A stretch of 64,000 nucleotides of DNA from Sphingopyxis sp. H053 (GCF_001468225.1 NZ_LNRU01000005.1:62001-126000), one strand, 5' to 3'. Positions 15,833 through 25,412 are shown, counted from the stretch's first letter. The notes: generated from the letters alone by a model not told the origin. Translations and numbers: made by a program.

Positions 15833-18802
15833 ATGGCGCGGCGGCGATTATTGACCGGAGAAGAAAGGCGTCGCCTGTTCGATATCCCCCATGACGAAAC
15901 CGCGATCGTCGGCCACTATACCCTTGCCGCCGAGGATCTCGAACTGGTCGGTCGCCGCTATCGCCCTGCCAACCGCCTCGGTCTGGCAACGCAGATCGCG
16001 CTTATGCGGCATCCCGGCTTCGGTTTGCAGCCCGACGTCGACGTCCCCGATGCGGTCCTTCACTATCTCGCCGCCCAGCTCTTCGTCGATGTTGATGCGT
16101 TCGCCGACTATGGCCAGCGCGCGCAAACACGTAACGATCATGCCGACATTGCGGCACGGCATCTGGGGCTACACCCTTTTCGGCGAGGGGATATACCGCT
16201 CGCGCTCGATCTCGCCGCAAGAGCTGCGGAGCGGACCGATCGGGGCGAACCTATTGTCCGCGCATTGATGGAGGGGCTGAAGCAGGAACGCTTCATTCTT
16301 CCATCGGCAGACACGCTCGAACGTGCGGGCCTCGCCGGCAGGGCACGCGCCCGCAAAGCCGCGGCGGCGCTCATTGTCGAAAGCCTGGGTCATGCCGAAC
16401 TGGCGCGGATCGATGATCTGATCGTCAACAACAGCGACTTCGGCATGACGCCGCTGGCCTGGCTGCGCAATTTCGAGGAAGCGCCCACCACGGCGAACAT
16501 CAACGGGCTGCTGGAACGGCTACGCTATGTGCGCGGAATCGGCATCGACCCGGCGATCGGCGCGAAAATCCCCGACTTCCGGTTCGCGCAGTTCATGCGC
16601 GAAGGTGGCGTTGCGCCGGCGTTCCTGCTCTCCGATTATAGCCTTAACAGGCGCCGCGCGACGCTGATCGCGGCGGTCATCGACCTCGATGCCAGGCTCG
16701 CCGATGGTGCGATCCAGATGTTCGACAGGCTTGTCGGAAGCCTGTTCACACGGGCGCGGCGCGGGCGGGAAAGGCGCTATCAGGACAGCATCCGCTCGGT
16801 CGGCGAACTTATGCGGCTGTTCGGCGCGACGATCGCCGCGCTGGGAGAGGCGGTCGAACATGGCGGTAATCCGCTCGAACTGATCGACGAAGCGGTAGGC
16901 TGGCACAGACTGGTCGCAGCCAAATCGCAGGTCGATGCGCTGGCCGAGCTGGCGGGCGAAGATGCGCTTGTCGCGGCGACTGGTCGCTATGCGACGCTGC
17001 GGCGGTTCAGCCCGGCTTTCCTCGATACATTCACGTTCAAGGCATCGGGGAGCGGATCGCAACTGGTCAAGGCCATCGAGGTCATCCGCGATACCAATGC
17101 CCGCAAGGCCCGCAGCCTGCCCGAGGGCGTTCCGCTCCCATTCGCCAACCGGCAGTGGAAGCGCCTCATCACCGAAGGTGGCCAGGTCGATCGCCGGCGA
17201 TACGAGACGGCCATCATGGCCACGCTGCGCGATCGGTTGCGCGCCGGCGACATATGGGTCGAAGGAACCCGCAATTATCGCCGCTTCGACACCTATTTGC
17301 TGAGTCGACGCGATGCCGATAAGGTGGCCGACAGCCTGCCATTCCAGACCGATGCGGCCGCCTATCTGGAGGAGCGGGCAAGGACGCTCGACTGGCGGCT
17401 GCGCCGTTTCGCCAAGCAACTCAAGGCGAACAGGCTCGCGGGCGTGGCGCTCGAACGCGACCGGCTCAAGCTGCAACCCATGCCGGCGATCACTCCACCC
17501 GAGGCGGAGGCTCTCGATCGCAGGCTCGACGCCTTGCTTCCGCGCGTGCGGATCACCGAACTCCTGGTCGAGGTGGCCGAGCGCACCGGGTTCCTGAGCG
17601 CATTTCGCGATCTTCGGTCCGGCAAGGAGCATGACAACCCGCACGCGATCCTCGCCGCCATTCTCGCTGATGGATCGAATCTGGGTCTAGAGCGCATGGC
17701 CAACGCCAGCGACGGGGTGAGCTACGCCCAGCTTGCCTGGACCCACAACTGGTATTTGTCGCCCGAAAACTATCAGGCCGCGTTGGGGATGATCGTTGCC
17801 GCGCACCATGATCTTCCTTTCACGCGCCATTGGGGAGCCGGCACTAGTTCATCCTCCGATGGGCAGTTCTTCCGCTCGGGCCGCAACCGATCGGCGGCGG
17901 CCGACATCAATGCGAAATATGGCAGCGAGCCGGGCCTGAAGATCTACTCCCACCTGTCCGATCATTTTGCCTCGTTCGGATCGCGGATCATGTCGGCCAC
18001 CGCCGGCGAGGCCCCCTACGTGCTGGATGGCCTGATGCTCGGCGCCGGCGCGCTACCGCTGCATGAGCATTACACTGATACCGGCGGCGCGACGGACCAT
18101 GTCTTTGCCCTTTGCCATCTTCTCGGCTTCCGGTTCGTGCCCCGTCTGCGCGACATCGCCGACCGGAAACTCGGCTCGATCGCCGCGCCTTCGACCTACA
18201 AAGGCATCGAAAGCCTCATGGGCCGCACGATCAAGACGGCGGCGATCGAAGCCGATTGGGATGACATCGTCAGGATCGTCGCCTCCATTAAGGAAGGAGC
18301 CGTTGCGCCCTCCGCGATCCTGCGCAAGCTGGCCGCCTACAAGCGCCAGAACAGGCTGGATTTTGCGCTGGCCGAACTCGGCCGCATCGAGCGGACGCTA
18401 TTTGCGCTCGACTGGCTTGAACAGCCCGACTTGCGTCGCGCCTGCCAGGCCGGCCTCAATAAAGGCGAAGCACGTCATACCCTTGCCGCCGCGATCTACA
18501 CCAACCGACAGGGGCGGTTCACCGATCGCTCGATCGAGAATCAGGAATATCGGGCATCGGGCCTCAATCTGCTGATCGCGGCGATTTCTTACTGGAACAC
18601 CGTCTATATGGACAGGGCCGCCCAGCATCTCCAATCATCCGGCGGCACCTTCGATGATGCGCTGCTTGCCCATCTCTCGCCGATGGGCTGGGTGCATATC
18701 AGTTTGACCGGCGACTATCTGTGGCAAAGGGCAAACCGGCTCTCCCCTGGCGAGTTCCGCACCCTCAACGATCCCATGGCCCGCCTCAAACTCGTGGCAT
18801 AG
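15833..18802 (+). CDS. tnpA: Tn3-family transposase TnpA
   Basis: 989 residues, full length for the family. The C-terminal DDE domain is intact, with the hallmark segments WGAGTSSSSDGQFFRSG, HEHYTDTGGATDHVFALC and LGFRFVPRLRDIADR (the first catalytic Asp and the TDTGG block), and the terminal region MGWVHISLTGDYLWQ. The N-terminal DUF4158 region starts LLTGEERRRLFDIP. It cuts at the inverted repeats and drives replicative transposition. Its stop codon lies 4 bases before the 56-bp right inverted repeat. Confidence 0.96.
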   Translation: MARRRLLTGEERRRLFDIPHDETAIVGHYTLAAEDLELVGRRYRPANRLGLATQIALMRHPGFGLQPDVDVPDAVLHYLAAQLFVDVDAFADYGQRAQTRNDHADIAARHLGLHPFRRGDIPLALDLAARAAERTDRGEPIVRALMEGLKQERFILPSADTLERAGLAGRARARKAAAALIVESLGHAELARIDDLIVNNSDFGMTPLAWLRNFEEAPTTANINGLLERLRYVRGIGIDPAIGAKIPDFRFAQFMREGGVAPAFLLSDYSLNRRRATLIAAVIDLDARLADGAIQMFDRLVGSLFTRARRGRERRYQDSIRSVGELMRLFGATIAALGEAVEHGGNPLELIDEAVGWHRLVAAKSQVDALAELAGEDALVAATGRYATLRRFSPAFLDTFTFKASGSGSQLVKAIEVIRDTNARKARSLPEGVPLPFANRQWKRLITEGGQVDRRRYETAIMATLRDRLRAGDIWVEGTRNYRRFDTYLLSRRDADKVADSLPFQTDAAAYLEERARTLDWRLRRFAKQLKANRLAGVALERDRLKLQPMPAITPPEAEALDRRLDALLPRVRITELLVEVAERTGFLSAFRDLRSGKEHDNPHAILAAILADGSNLGLERMANASDGVSYAQLAWTHNWYLSPENYQAALGMIVAAHHDLPFTRHWGAGTSSSSDGQFFRSGRNRSAAADINAKYGSEPGLKIYSHLSDHFASFGSRIMSATAGEAPYVLDGLMLGAGALPLHEHYTDTGGATDHVFALCHLLGFRFVPRLRDIADRKLGSIAAPSTYKGIESLMGRTIKTAAIEADWDDIVRIVASIKEGAVAPSAILRKLAAYKRQNRLDFALAELGRIERTLFALDWLEQPDLRRACQAGLNKGEARHTLAAAIYTNRQGRFTDRSIENQEYRASGLNLLIAAISYWNTVYMDRAAQHLQSSGGTFDDALLAHLSPMGWVHISLTGDYLWQRANRLSPGEFRTLNDPMARLKLVA

Positions 18803-18806
18803 CCAG

Positions 18807-18862
18807 TGTTCTCATTATGTCCGCCAAATCGTTGTCTGGCGCACAAACCTTGAGGTGACGCC
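18807..18862. repeat. Right terminal inverted repeat of the Tn3-family unit
   Basis: It ends CCTTGAGGTGACGCC at 18862 and pairs with 8711-8766 (54 of 56 positions). The next base, 18863, is already within a truncated transposase gene, so 18862 is the outer end. Confidence 0.9.
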
Positions 18863-19591
18863 TACCGGAAGAACGATCAAGCCTGGGTTGAACAGAAGAA
18901 TGGTGCCATCGTGCGCCGCATGGTGGGATATCATCGCTATGAGGGCGTTGCTGCGACCACGATCCTAGCCGAACTTTATGCGGCTTTGCGCCTGTATGTG
19001 AACTTCTTCCAGCCCTCGTTCAAGTTGGCGGAAAAGCGGCGCGATGGCGCCAGGGTCATCAAGCGGCATCACGCGCCGGCGACGCCGTGCCAGCGCCTCC
19101 TGGATGATCCGCGAACAACGGGGGCGGTACGCGATCGACTGACCACCGTGTTCGCCGAACTCGATCCCGTGCGCCTTCTTCACGAAATCCGGCGTGGCCA
19201 GGAACGTCTTGCCACCATCGCGGATGTTACGCCGCAAACCGCTCCCCCGATCAACGACGCCCTGGATCAGTTCCTGACAGGATTACGCATCGCTTGGCGA
19301 GATGGCGAAATCCGGCCGACCGCCGGGGCGGCGTCGAAACCGAAGAGAGAGCGGCGGCGGCCTGATCCCCTTCTATCCGTGACGGGCGAACTGCACGACT
19401 GGTTCCTGGCCGAGCCATGGCGGACCGGGCGTGAACTGCTGGACAAGTTGCAGGCCGTCCATCCCGGAGAACATCCCGACGCCCTGCTTCGGACGGTGCA
19501 AAGACGCCTGAAGATCTGGCGCGCAGAGCAAGCGCATCAACTGGTGTTCGGCCCAATGGCGCTGACGCCAAGCGTCTCCATGGCGAGCTGA
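18863..19591 (+). pseudogene. C-terminal fragment of a DDE (rve-type) transposase
   Basis: The frame begins at the transposon end with YRKNDQAWVEQKNGAIVRR, the conserved block around the last catalytic Glu of integrase-core transposases. It continues for about 225 more residues to the stop at 19589-19591. Everything upstream of the Glu region is missing, replaced by the Tn3-family right end, with an in-frame TGA just before the junction. It is not functional. The family may be the IS1202/ISNCY group, but that is uncertain. Confidence 0.8.
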
Positions 19592-19593
19592 CG

Positions 19594-19665
19594 CTGGAGG
19601 GGCGATGGGCGGCTACGCTTCGGCAATATCGCAGGCCTGCGCTCCGCCGCCCATCGCCCCTCCAG
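19594..19665. repeat. Long inverted repeat after the transposase fragment
   Basis: CTGGAGGGGCGATGGGCGG (19594-19612) and its exact reverse complement (19647-19665) flank a 34-base centre. It starts 2 bases after the stop of the truncated transposase, so it may be a terminator or part of that element's end. Two copies of CGGGAGCAT follow (19679-19687 and 19713-19721), possibly marking the element end. Confidence 0.75.
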
Positions 19666-19729
19666 CCCAAATATGCTACGGGAGCATTTACATGAGGCAA
19701 CTGAAGGTAACTTCGGGAGCATGAATGAA

Positions 19730-19828
19730 TTCGGATGCACACTTGCCGCGCCAGACGCGCTTGCCATCCTGACGAACCGATATCGAAGTGTCTTTTAAGG
19801 AAACGTCGAGTCCTATATACTGAGCCAC
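19730..19828 (-). pseudogene. N-terminal fragment of an IS110-family transposase
   Basis: From GTG 19828, with GGAGG upstream, the minus strand encodes AQYIGLDVSLKDTSISVR, then DGKRVWRGKC, the start of IS110-type DEDD transposases (the Asp of GLDVS is catalytic). Similarity stops after about 33 codons and the frame ends at a stop soon after. The rest was replaced by the neighbouring insertion sequence. Confidence 0.7.
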
Positions 19829-19996
19829 GGTTGTCCTCCTTTGATGCTGGGCCCGAGCCCGTACTTCATCTTATCGGGGGGCAACCAACCTTCCAGCCAT
19901 CTCGTGCTTCTGGACCATCGCCGGCGCACCCGCGATTACGTCATGTTCGTGCAGCGGCCAGATTTGAGCAAAACCGCGCCGCTTTCGCGCACGACC

Positions 19997-20737
19997 TCAG
20001 AGCGGCGGCATGCGGGTCGAATGCAACTGCTTGGCGCGCCGGTCGATCGACCAAAGCAGGCGTGGTTCGGCCGGGTCCCAGTCGATCGCCTGCCCCTCGG
20101 TCGGCACGGGAAGCGTCGCGACCAGTTCGAGCGTCGCGCCCGCCTTCGGCAGCCGCAGCGCATAGACTTCGGGTCGGTCGTGCCCGCTCGCATACATCAA
20201 TCCGTCGGGCCCCCATGCGAAACCCGAACAGCTTTTGGGCGCGAAGCGCGCGAGCACGGCATCGGGGAACAGCCAGGATTCGAGGGGACGGAAAGAAGCG
20301 TCCATGCGAACGAGCGTCGTGAATCGGTGGTCGCGCCCCGGCTCGCCGCCGCGGTCGTCGTAGTTGGCGAACACCGCCCACCAGCTGCCGCCGTGCCAGT
20401 CCATCGCGGTCAGCGACCCGACCATGCGGCCGAGGCTCACCGTGCGGATATGGCGGAGCGTCTTCGCGTCGAAAATCTCGACGCTGCTCGCCATCGGCAC
20501 TTTCGGATAGTTGGATGCGGCGCAAACAAGCTCGGCCTTGACCACCGCGCAGCTGTTGAGATGCGGAAACAGCTTCGGATCGCCCTCCCACCCCGCAACC
20601 CGCTTGCCGCTCGCCTTGTCATATTTGCCGATCGCATAATTATCGATGGCATAGACATGGCTCCGGTCCGACGCGACGCCCTGATCGGCCTCGGGCGCCG
20701 CGATCGTCGAAAGCGTCAAGAGCGCGGCGGCGAGCAT
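19997..20737 (-). CDS. Secreted beta-propeller-like protein of unknown function
   Basis: 246 residues with a short signal peptide (MLAAALLTLSTIAAPEA). The remainder consists of repeating beta-strand segments (VYAIDNYAIGKYDKASGKRV, SVEIFDAKTLRHIRTVSLG, GPDGLMYASGHDRPEVYALR) as in propeller or SMP-30-like proteins, but no enzyme motif is recognised. The start overlaps the stop of the TonB-dependent receptor gene (TGATG at 20735-20739), so they are translationally coupled. It is presumably a periplasmic partner of that receptor. Confidence 0.75.
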   Translation of the reverse strand: MLAAALLTLSTIAAPEADQGVASDRSHVYAIDNYAIGKYDKASGKRVAGWEGDPKLFPHLNSCAVVKAELVCAASNYPKVPMASSVEIFDAKTLRHIRTVSLGRMVGSLTAMDWHGGSWWAVFANYDDRGGEPGRDHRFTTLVRMDASFRPLESWLFPDAVLARFAPKSCSGFAWGPDGLMYASGHDRPEVYALRLPKAGATLELVATLPVPTEGQAIDWDPAEPRLLWSIDRRAKQLHSTRMPPL

Positions 20738-23325
20738 CAGAAGCGCACCGACGCGCCGGCGTAGAAGGTTCGGCCATAGCGTTCGTTCTGGATGATCCAG
20801 TCACGGCGCTCGCCCTGATATTGGCGCGTCGGCTCGTCGGTCAGGTTCTGCCCCTCGACGAAGAGGCTGACATTGTCGGTCACGGCTAACGAAGCCTTGG
20901 CGTCGAGCCGGCGCAGGTCGTCATTATATTGATCGCCGAGCATGTCGGCGCCGAGCGAAATCAGCGCGCTGCCCGTGTTGTGATAGGCGATCGACGCCTC
21001 GATCGGCCCATTCTGGTAGAAGAGCTGTGCGCCATAGAGCAGGTTAGACTGCTCGGGGAACGCCGCGGGGTCGGCGCGGCCCGGCACCTTCAGCTTCGAA
21101 TCGATCAGCGTCATGTTCGCCTCGACCCCGAAGCCCGAGAGGAAGCCGGGAAGGAAGTCGAACTGCTGACGATAGGCGACCTCCAGCCCGATGATGTCGG
21201 CACTGGTCCCGTTCGCCTTTTGCGAAAAGCCGAGCACCGCGTAGTCGCGACCGCCATAGCTGGTGTCGAGCAGAGTGAAGCTTTGCGTATAGACCGGGTT
21301 CTTGATGAATTTCGCAAACACGCCCACCGAAAACAGCCCGCCCTTTGCGAAATACCATTCGGCCGAGGCGTCGAGCGCGTCGGCGATATAGGGTTCGAGG
21401 TTCGGATTGCCGAGCGACACCGACCCGTCAAACGTCCCGTCGTCATTCTGTTCATAACTGATCTCGCCGCCAGGGGTCAGGTCCGAATAGTTGGGACGGC
21501 CGACGCTGCGCGTATAGGCAAGGCGGACGATTACCTCGTCACTGGGCTCGATGCGCACGATCAGGCTGGGCAGCCAGTTGGTGTAGTTGCGCTTCGCGTT
21601 AACGGCGACGACGTCGGTTTCATTCTCGAGCTGGAACCCCCGGATCGTCAGGTCGGTGCGTTCGACGCGAATGCCCGGTGTCACGGTGATCGACCCGAAA
21701 TCGAGGTTCGCCATCGCATATCCCGAGGCGATATCCTCGCCAAGATCGAGATCACCCAGCGTCGCATTGGCAAGCGTCGATGTCTCGTCGAGAACGAAAT
21801 AAGCGGCATTGGCCGGGTCGGCGGTGAAGGTATCGATCAGGCCGGCGTCGATCACCGGCGTAATCAGATAATCATGGCCGCCGCCGACACGCGAAATCAC
21901 GTCGGCGCCCTGCAACCCGAACTGGCCTAACGTAAAGCGCGTCGCGGCATTTCCGCCACGCGAAAAGATGCTGTTATTCGAATCGAAAACCTTGTCGGTC
22001 GCGCGATATTTGCCGCCGACCTTCAACCAGCTGTCGTCGCCAAAGCCGAGCTTTCGCGTTACATCGAGCCGGCCCGTCCAGATATATTCGTCGCCGCTTT
22101 CATCCTGAACCGTATATTGGCGGAAACCCAGGTTGCTGGGTGACAGCGGGGTACGCGGAACCGCGCTGAATAACTTGTCGGTGAAGTCGAAATCGACTGT
22201 TCCGGGATTGCCGCGGAACTGCCACAGCTGGTTCGGCTCGACCACCTCGTTGTGTGAACGTGCCAGGCCATAGTCAAAGGTCCAGTCGTTCGCCTCGGTC
22301 TTACCGCCGATCATGCCAACGAGAACGGACTTCTCCTTATATTCAAGCCGCAGGTCCGATCGCTGCTCGGTCACCGTCGATACGCCGGTCAAGCCATCGG
22401 GGGTCAATGTTACCGTCCCATTGTCCCGTTGCGCCTGAGTCGCGAAATCGAGCCGAAACCGCTGGCGATATTCATTCTCGGTGAACTTGCTGTAGAGGCC
22501 CCGAGCCCACAGATGGGTGGTGTCGCTCGGGCGCCAGTCGAGCGAGGCGATGCCTCCGATGCGTTCGCGCTCGAGCTGATAGTCGGTATATTTTATATTG
22601 GTCGGCATCCCTTCGCGCGCCGCGCCGGGGAACGCCGCCCAATCGTCCGGAAAGATGCCGAAGCTCTGGAAATCGCGTTTCGAATAGCTGCCGCCAATCA
22701 GGATACCGAATTGCTCGTCGCCGCCGAAACGGCCGCCGGCGCTCGCGTCACCGCGGATCGGATATTTCTCATTGAGCGTCTGGTATCCAACCTGCGCGTT
22801 CGCCGAAAGAACGAAAGGCTCGGCGAAGTCGAACGCGGTCTGGGTCACGAGGTTGATCATGCCGCCGATGCCCTGCGCGTCGAGGTCGGCGGTCTTCGCC
22901 TTGGTCACCTCGACGCGATTGAGCAATTGCCCCGAGACGATGTCGAGCGGCAAGCGGCGGGTGTTGCCGTCGGGATTGCCGAGTTCGAAGCCGTTGACGG
23001 TATAGTTGTTGAGGTCCGACGGGATGCCGCGGATCGCGACATAGCGTCCCTCACCCTGGTCGTACTGGACGCCGACGCCGGGCAGCCGCTCGATCACCTC
23101 GGCGACGTTGCGGTCGGGAAGCTGGCCGATCTCGTCGGCCGCGACGACATCCATAATACCGACGGCATTGCGCTTGATCTCGATCGCACGTTCCTGCTGC
23201 GCGCGCTGCCCCGTGACGACGATCGCTTCGCCTTCGTCGGCAGGCGCCAAATCCTGGGCGAGAACCGGCGTGGATGTGAGCAGTGCAAGAGCGCTGACAC
23301 CGGCGAGGCAAAGCTTGTTTCGCAT
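20737..23325 (-). CDS. TonB-dependent outer-membrane receptor
   Basis: 862 residues from ATG 23325, with AGGGGAAC upstream. It shows a signal peptide ending VLAQD and a TonB-box-like EAIVVTGQR. A plug domain follows (IGQLPDRNVAEVIERLPGVG, then YVAIRGIPSDLNNYTVNG, then a GGMINLVT block), then a beta-barrel ending in the C-terminal Phe of ASVRF. The plug pattern is that of the large sphingomonad/Caulobacter receptor group for sugars and other organic nutrients; the ligand is unknown. It is coupled to a secreted propeller-like protein. A possible Pho box lies upstream, suggesting control by phosphate supply. Confidence 0.93.
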   Translation of the reverse strand: MRNKLCLAGVSALALLTSTPVLAQDLAPADEGEAIVVTGQRAQQERAIEIKRNAVGIMDVVAADEIGQLPDRNVAEVIERLPGVGVQYDQGEGRYVAIRGIPSDLNNYTVNGFELGNPDGNTRRLPLDIVSGQLLNRVEVTKAKTADLDAQGIGGMINLVTQTAFDFAEPFVLSANAQVGYQTLNEKYPIRGDASAGGRFGGDEQFGILIGGSYSKRDFQSFGIFPDDWAAFPGAAREGMPTNIKYTDYQLERERIGGIASLDWRPSDTTHLWARGLYSKFTENEYRQRFRLDFATQAQRDNGTVTLTPDGLTGVSTVTEQRSDLRLEYKEKSVLVGMIGGKTEANDWTFDYGLARSHNEVVEPNQLWQFRGNPGTVDFDFTDKLFSAVPRTPLSPSNLGFRQYTVQDESGDEYIWTGRLDVTRKLGFGDDSWLKVGGKYRATDKVFDSNNSIFSRGGNAATRFTLGQFGLQGADVISRVGGGHDYLITPVIDAGLIDTFTADPANAAYFVLDETSTLANATLGDLDLGEDIASGYAMANLDFGSITVTPGIRVERTDLTIRGFQLENETDVVAVNAKRNYTNWLPSLIVRIEPSDEVIVRLAYTRSVGRPNYSDLTPGGEISYEQNDDGTFDGSVSLGNPNLEPYIADALDASAEWYFAKGGLFSVGVFAKFIKNPVYTQSFTLLDTSYGGRDYAVLGFSQKANGTSADIIGLEVAYRQQFDFLPGFLSGFGVEANMTLIDSKLKVPGRADPAAFPEQSNLLYGAQLFYQNGPIEASIAYHNTGSALISLGADMLGDQYNDDLRRLDAKASLAVTDNVSLFVEGQNLTDEPTRQYQGERRDWIIQNERYGRTFYAGASVRF

Positions 23326-23366
23326 ATGAGTTCCCCTGATTGTTGCGGCGCACCTAGAGCTGGGCA

Positions 23367-23394
23367 GCGACAATTCTGTGACCAATCAGTGACA
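23367..23394 (-). promoter_or_regulatory. Possible Pho box upstream of the TonB-dependent receptor
   Basis: On the minus strand three direct repeats TGTCAC, GGTCAC and TGTCGC occur with exactly 11-base spacing (23394-23389, 23383-23378, 23372-23367), separated by 5-base spacers, two of them AT-rich. PhoB sites are tandem TGTCA-type repeats with 11-base periodicity. The site is 42-69 bases upstream of the receptor start codon. Confidence 0.5.
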
Positions 23395-23540
23395 GCCATG
23401 CTTCGTTTAATTGACCACCACTGTCACATTGTGGAGGGCGGTGAGAAACCGGGCCAAAGGAACGCCAGCGATTTGTTGAGCGTGGCGGTTTAAAAACCAG
23501 CCATTGGAGAGGTTGCTCCTTTTAAGGGGGGTGGCCGAGG

Positions 23541-23723
23541 ATGTTTGCCGTGGAGAGCTACGCCGCCGTTCGGCACTTTGTTTTTATTGAAGGTAATAGT
23601 CAGCGCGAGGCCGCGAAGGTCTTTGGACTGAGCCGCGAGACGATATCGAAGATGTGCCGGTTCTCGCTGCCGCCGGGCTACACGCGGACCAAACCTGTGG
23701 CGAAGTCGAAGTTGAGGGCATAG
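23541..23723 (+). pseudogene. istA: N-terminal fragment of IS21-family IstA transposase
   Basis: 60 codons starting FAVESYAAVRHFVFIEGNSQ and continuing through a helix-turn-helix (REAAKVFGLSRETISKMC) and PPGYTRTKPV. This is the N-terminal DNA-binding region of IstA, which is normally about 500 residues. It ends in a stop at the junction with a Tn3-type repeat. The DNA just upstream (about 23478-23540) probably belongs to the IS21 left end. There is no istB nearby. Confidence 0.8.
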
Positions 23724-23771
23724 CGTGAAGAGTACGCCAAACAACGCTGTGGGCGAACAATCAGTGAACGC

Positions 23772-24750
23772 TTAGGCGACGCGGGCATTTTGCGGCAGGT
23801 TCAGGGCCTTGCGGCCAGCGGAAGCGGCAACTCTATCCCAGAGAAAGTCTCCGGAAAAGGCGATATGTTCCCAGCCTACCGGGGATGTATGGGCAAGGAG
23901 GTGGTCTGGCGCAGCGACCGATTCCGATCGTAGATGCTGGACAGCAGCGCCCATGTAGGTCTTGTTCCAATAGACGATGGCGGCGATGACCAGGTTGAGG
24001 CCCGATGCGCGATATTGCTGGGCTTCATGGCTGCGATCAATGATGCGCCCTTGCCGGAATGTGTAGATCGCCTGCGTCAATGCATGGCGTTGCTCGCTGT
24101 TGTTGAGGCCGGCATGGCAACGCCGGCGCAGGTTGGGGTTTTCAAGCCAGTCGAGCATGAACAGGGTTCGCTCGACCTTGCCGATTTTCTGTAGCGCCAC
24201 GTCGAGCTGGTTCTGCCGCTCATAGGCGGCGAGCTTTCGCAACATGACCGGCCTTGATCGAACCGACAAGCCGTAGCACATCGCCCCATTGTTCACGGAT
24301 AATATCGGTCCGGATGCGCTTGCCCAGCAGCGGGGCAATAAATGGATAGGCGGCCACCGGGGCGATTGACGGGAGACGCCTGTCGGGAAAGTCCCGCAGG
24401 CGCGGACAGAAGCGAAAGCCCAGCATGGCGCACAGGGCGAATACATGGTCGGTCGCCCCGCCGGTGTCGGTGTAATGCTCTACGATCCTGAGATCGGTGC
24501 CATGGCTGGTGAGGCCATCAAGGACATAGGGCGCCTCGTGCGTCGCCGCCGAGATCACGTTGACGTGGTAGGGCGCGCGCTGATCGGAATTGTGCGTGTA
24601 GAAGCTGAAGCCATGATCGACGCCGTAGCGGGCGTTGATGTCGCCGCCGGATGCGCCTCGCTTCGCGCCCCTGAAAAATTGTCCATCGCAGCTGGACGTG
24701 GTGCCGTCGCCCCAGACCCGCGAGAATGGCAGGCGGTGATCCACAAAGCC
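23772..24750 (-). pseudogene. tnpA: Tn3-family tnpA remnant with frameshift
   Basis: The C-terminal third of a second Tn3 transposase is present in two frames. FSRVWGDGTTSSCDGQFFRG through EHYTDTGGATDHVFALCAML runs to about 24240, and LRKLAAYERQNQLDVALQ through SPVGWEHIAFSGDFLWDRV follows in another frame to the stop at 23772. A single frameshift near 24240 separates them, and the N-terminal two thirds are missing. The minus-strand DNA after the stop (23771 down to about 23724) resembles the inverted repeat of the chromate transposon (GTTGTTTGGCG compared with GTTGTCTGGCG), so it is a distant relative. Confidence 0.8.
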
Positions 24751-24769
24751 GGGCCTATGGAGATGAACG

Positions 24770-24955
24770 TAGCGCATTCCGAAGACTTTGCGCGATCCTT
24801 GCTCTGCCGAAGGCGAACAGGGATATTGGTTCGGTCGGTCCGCAGCCATCAGATCTGGTCCAATGGACAAACCGAGATTGAGATCACCGATTTGAAGCTC
24901 GTCAAATGCCAAATGTACGAACGCGCCAGGCTCGATCTGCGGCGGGCAATACCGA
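24770..24955 (+). pseudogene. ISL3-type transposase C-terminal remnant
   Basis: A plus-strand frame encodes WSNGQTEIEITDLKLVKCQM at about 24862-24921. This corresponds to the conserved end WSNGQxEGQINxLKxxKRxMYGR of ISL3/IS1096-type DDE transposases, with several substitutions. Only about 60 codons are recognisable. From here to 25412 I see no other supported gene. Confidence 0.55.
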
Positions 24956-25412
24956 TGCCGCCTTGCAATCATCGGCTCAATTGCACCTCCGGTTCCAGGA
25001 TCTTGCGGGGCGGGCGGGGGGGCATCGTAAGGCGCTGCACAACCGTCCGGATCGCCGCGCCGCCAGATAATCCTGCGTGATCTCAGGCATGCGCTCTCCG
25101 GGGCGACAGCGATGCGGCCGAACACCGAGCTGGCCTTGTTCATGATCAATCCGGCGGAACGGCCGCATGGGACCCACATAGCACAACAGCTTCCCCAACC
25201 TCACATCCGAACCGCGGATCACAACCGGCCCGTCTAATCCAATGACGGGAATGGAATCCTGTCGACCGCGCGATGAAGCCCGTTTCAGCGAACTGTTAGT
25301 GCTTCCCCCTCATCCATATGAAATGTAAGCTTGCGGGATAGACCCGGATGGAGCGGATCGGCATGTGTCGCGTCCGAAGATCGTCAAACAGAGGACGCAG
25401 GGAAAGTCTCGA

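Larger units (their letters stand above)
8711..18862. mobile_element. Tn3-family chromate-resistance transposon unit (10.15 kb)
   Basis: It is bounded by inverted repeats that both begin GGCGTCACCTCAAGG and match at 54 of 56 positions. Contents in order: a tnpA-tail remnant, three secreted/periplasmic genes on the minus strand, chrB-chrA-chrC-like-ATP-grasp on the plus strand, resolvase (minus), probable res site, and tnpA (plus). The 5-base flanks differ (CTATT left, TACCG right), so no target duplication supports a single simple insertion. The left flank is a DUF1348 gene and the right flank a transposase, which also indicates rearrangement. Cargo with chrBAC plus a Tn3 recombination module recalls TnOtChr of Ochrobactrum, but the extra genes differ. 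Confidence 0.85.

Noticed and set aside
8706-18867. 5-bp target duplication around the chromate transposon
   Set aside because: The flanks CTATT and TACCG do not match in either register.
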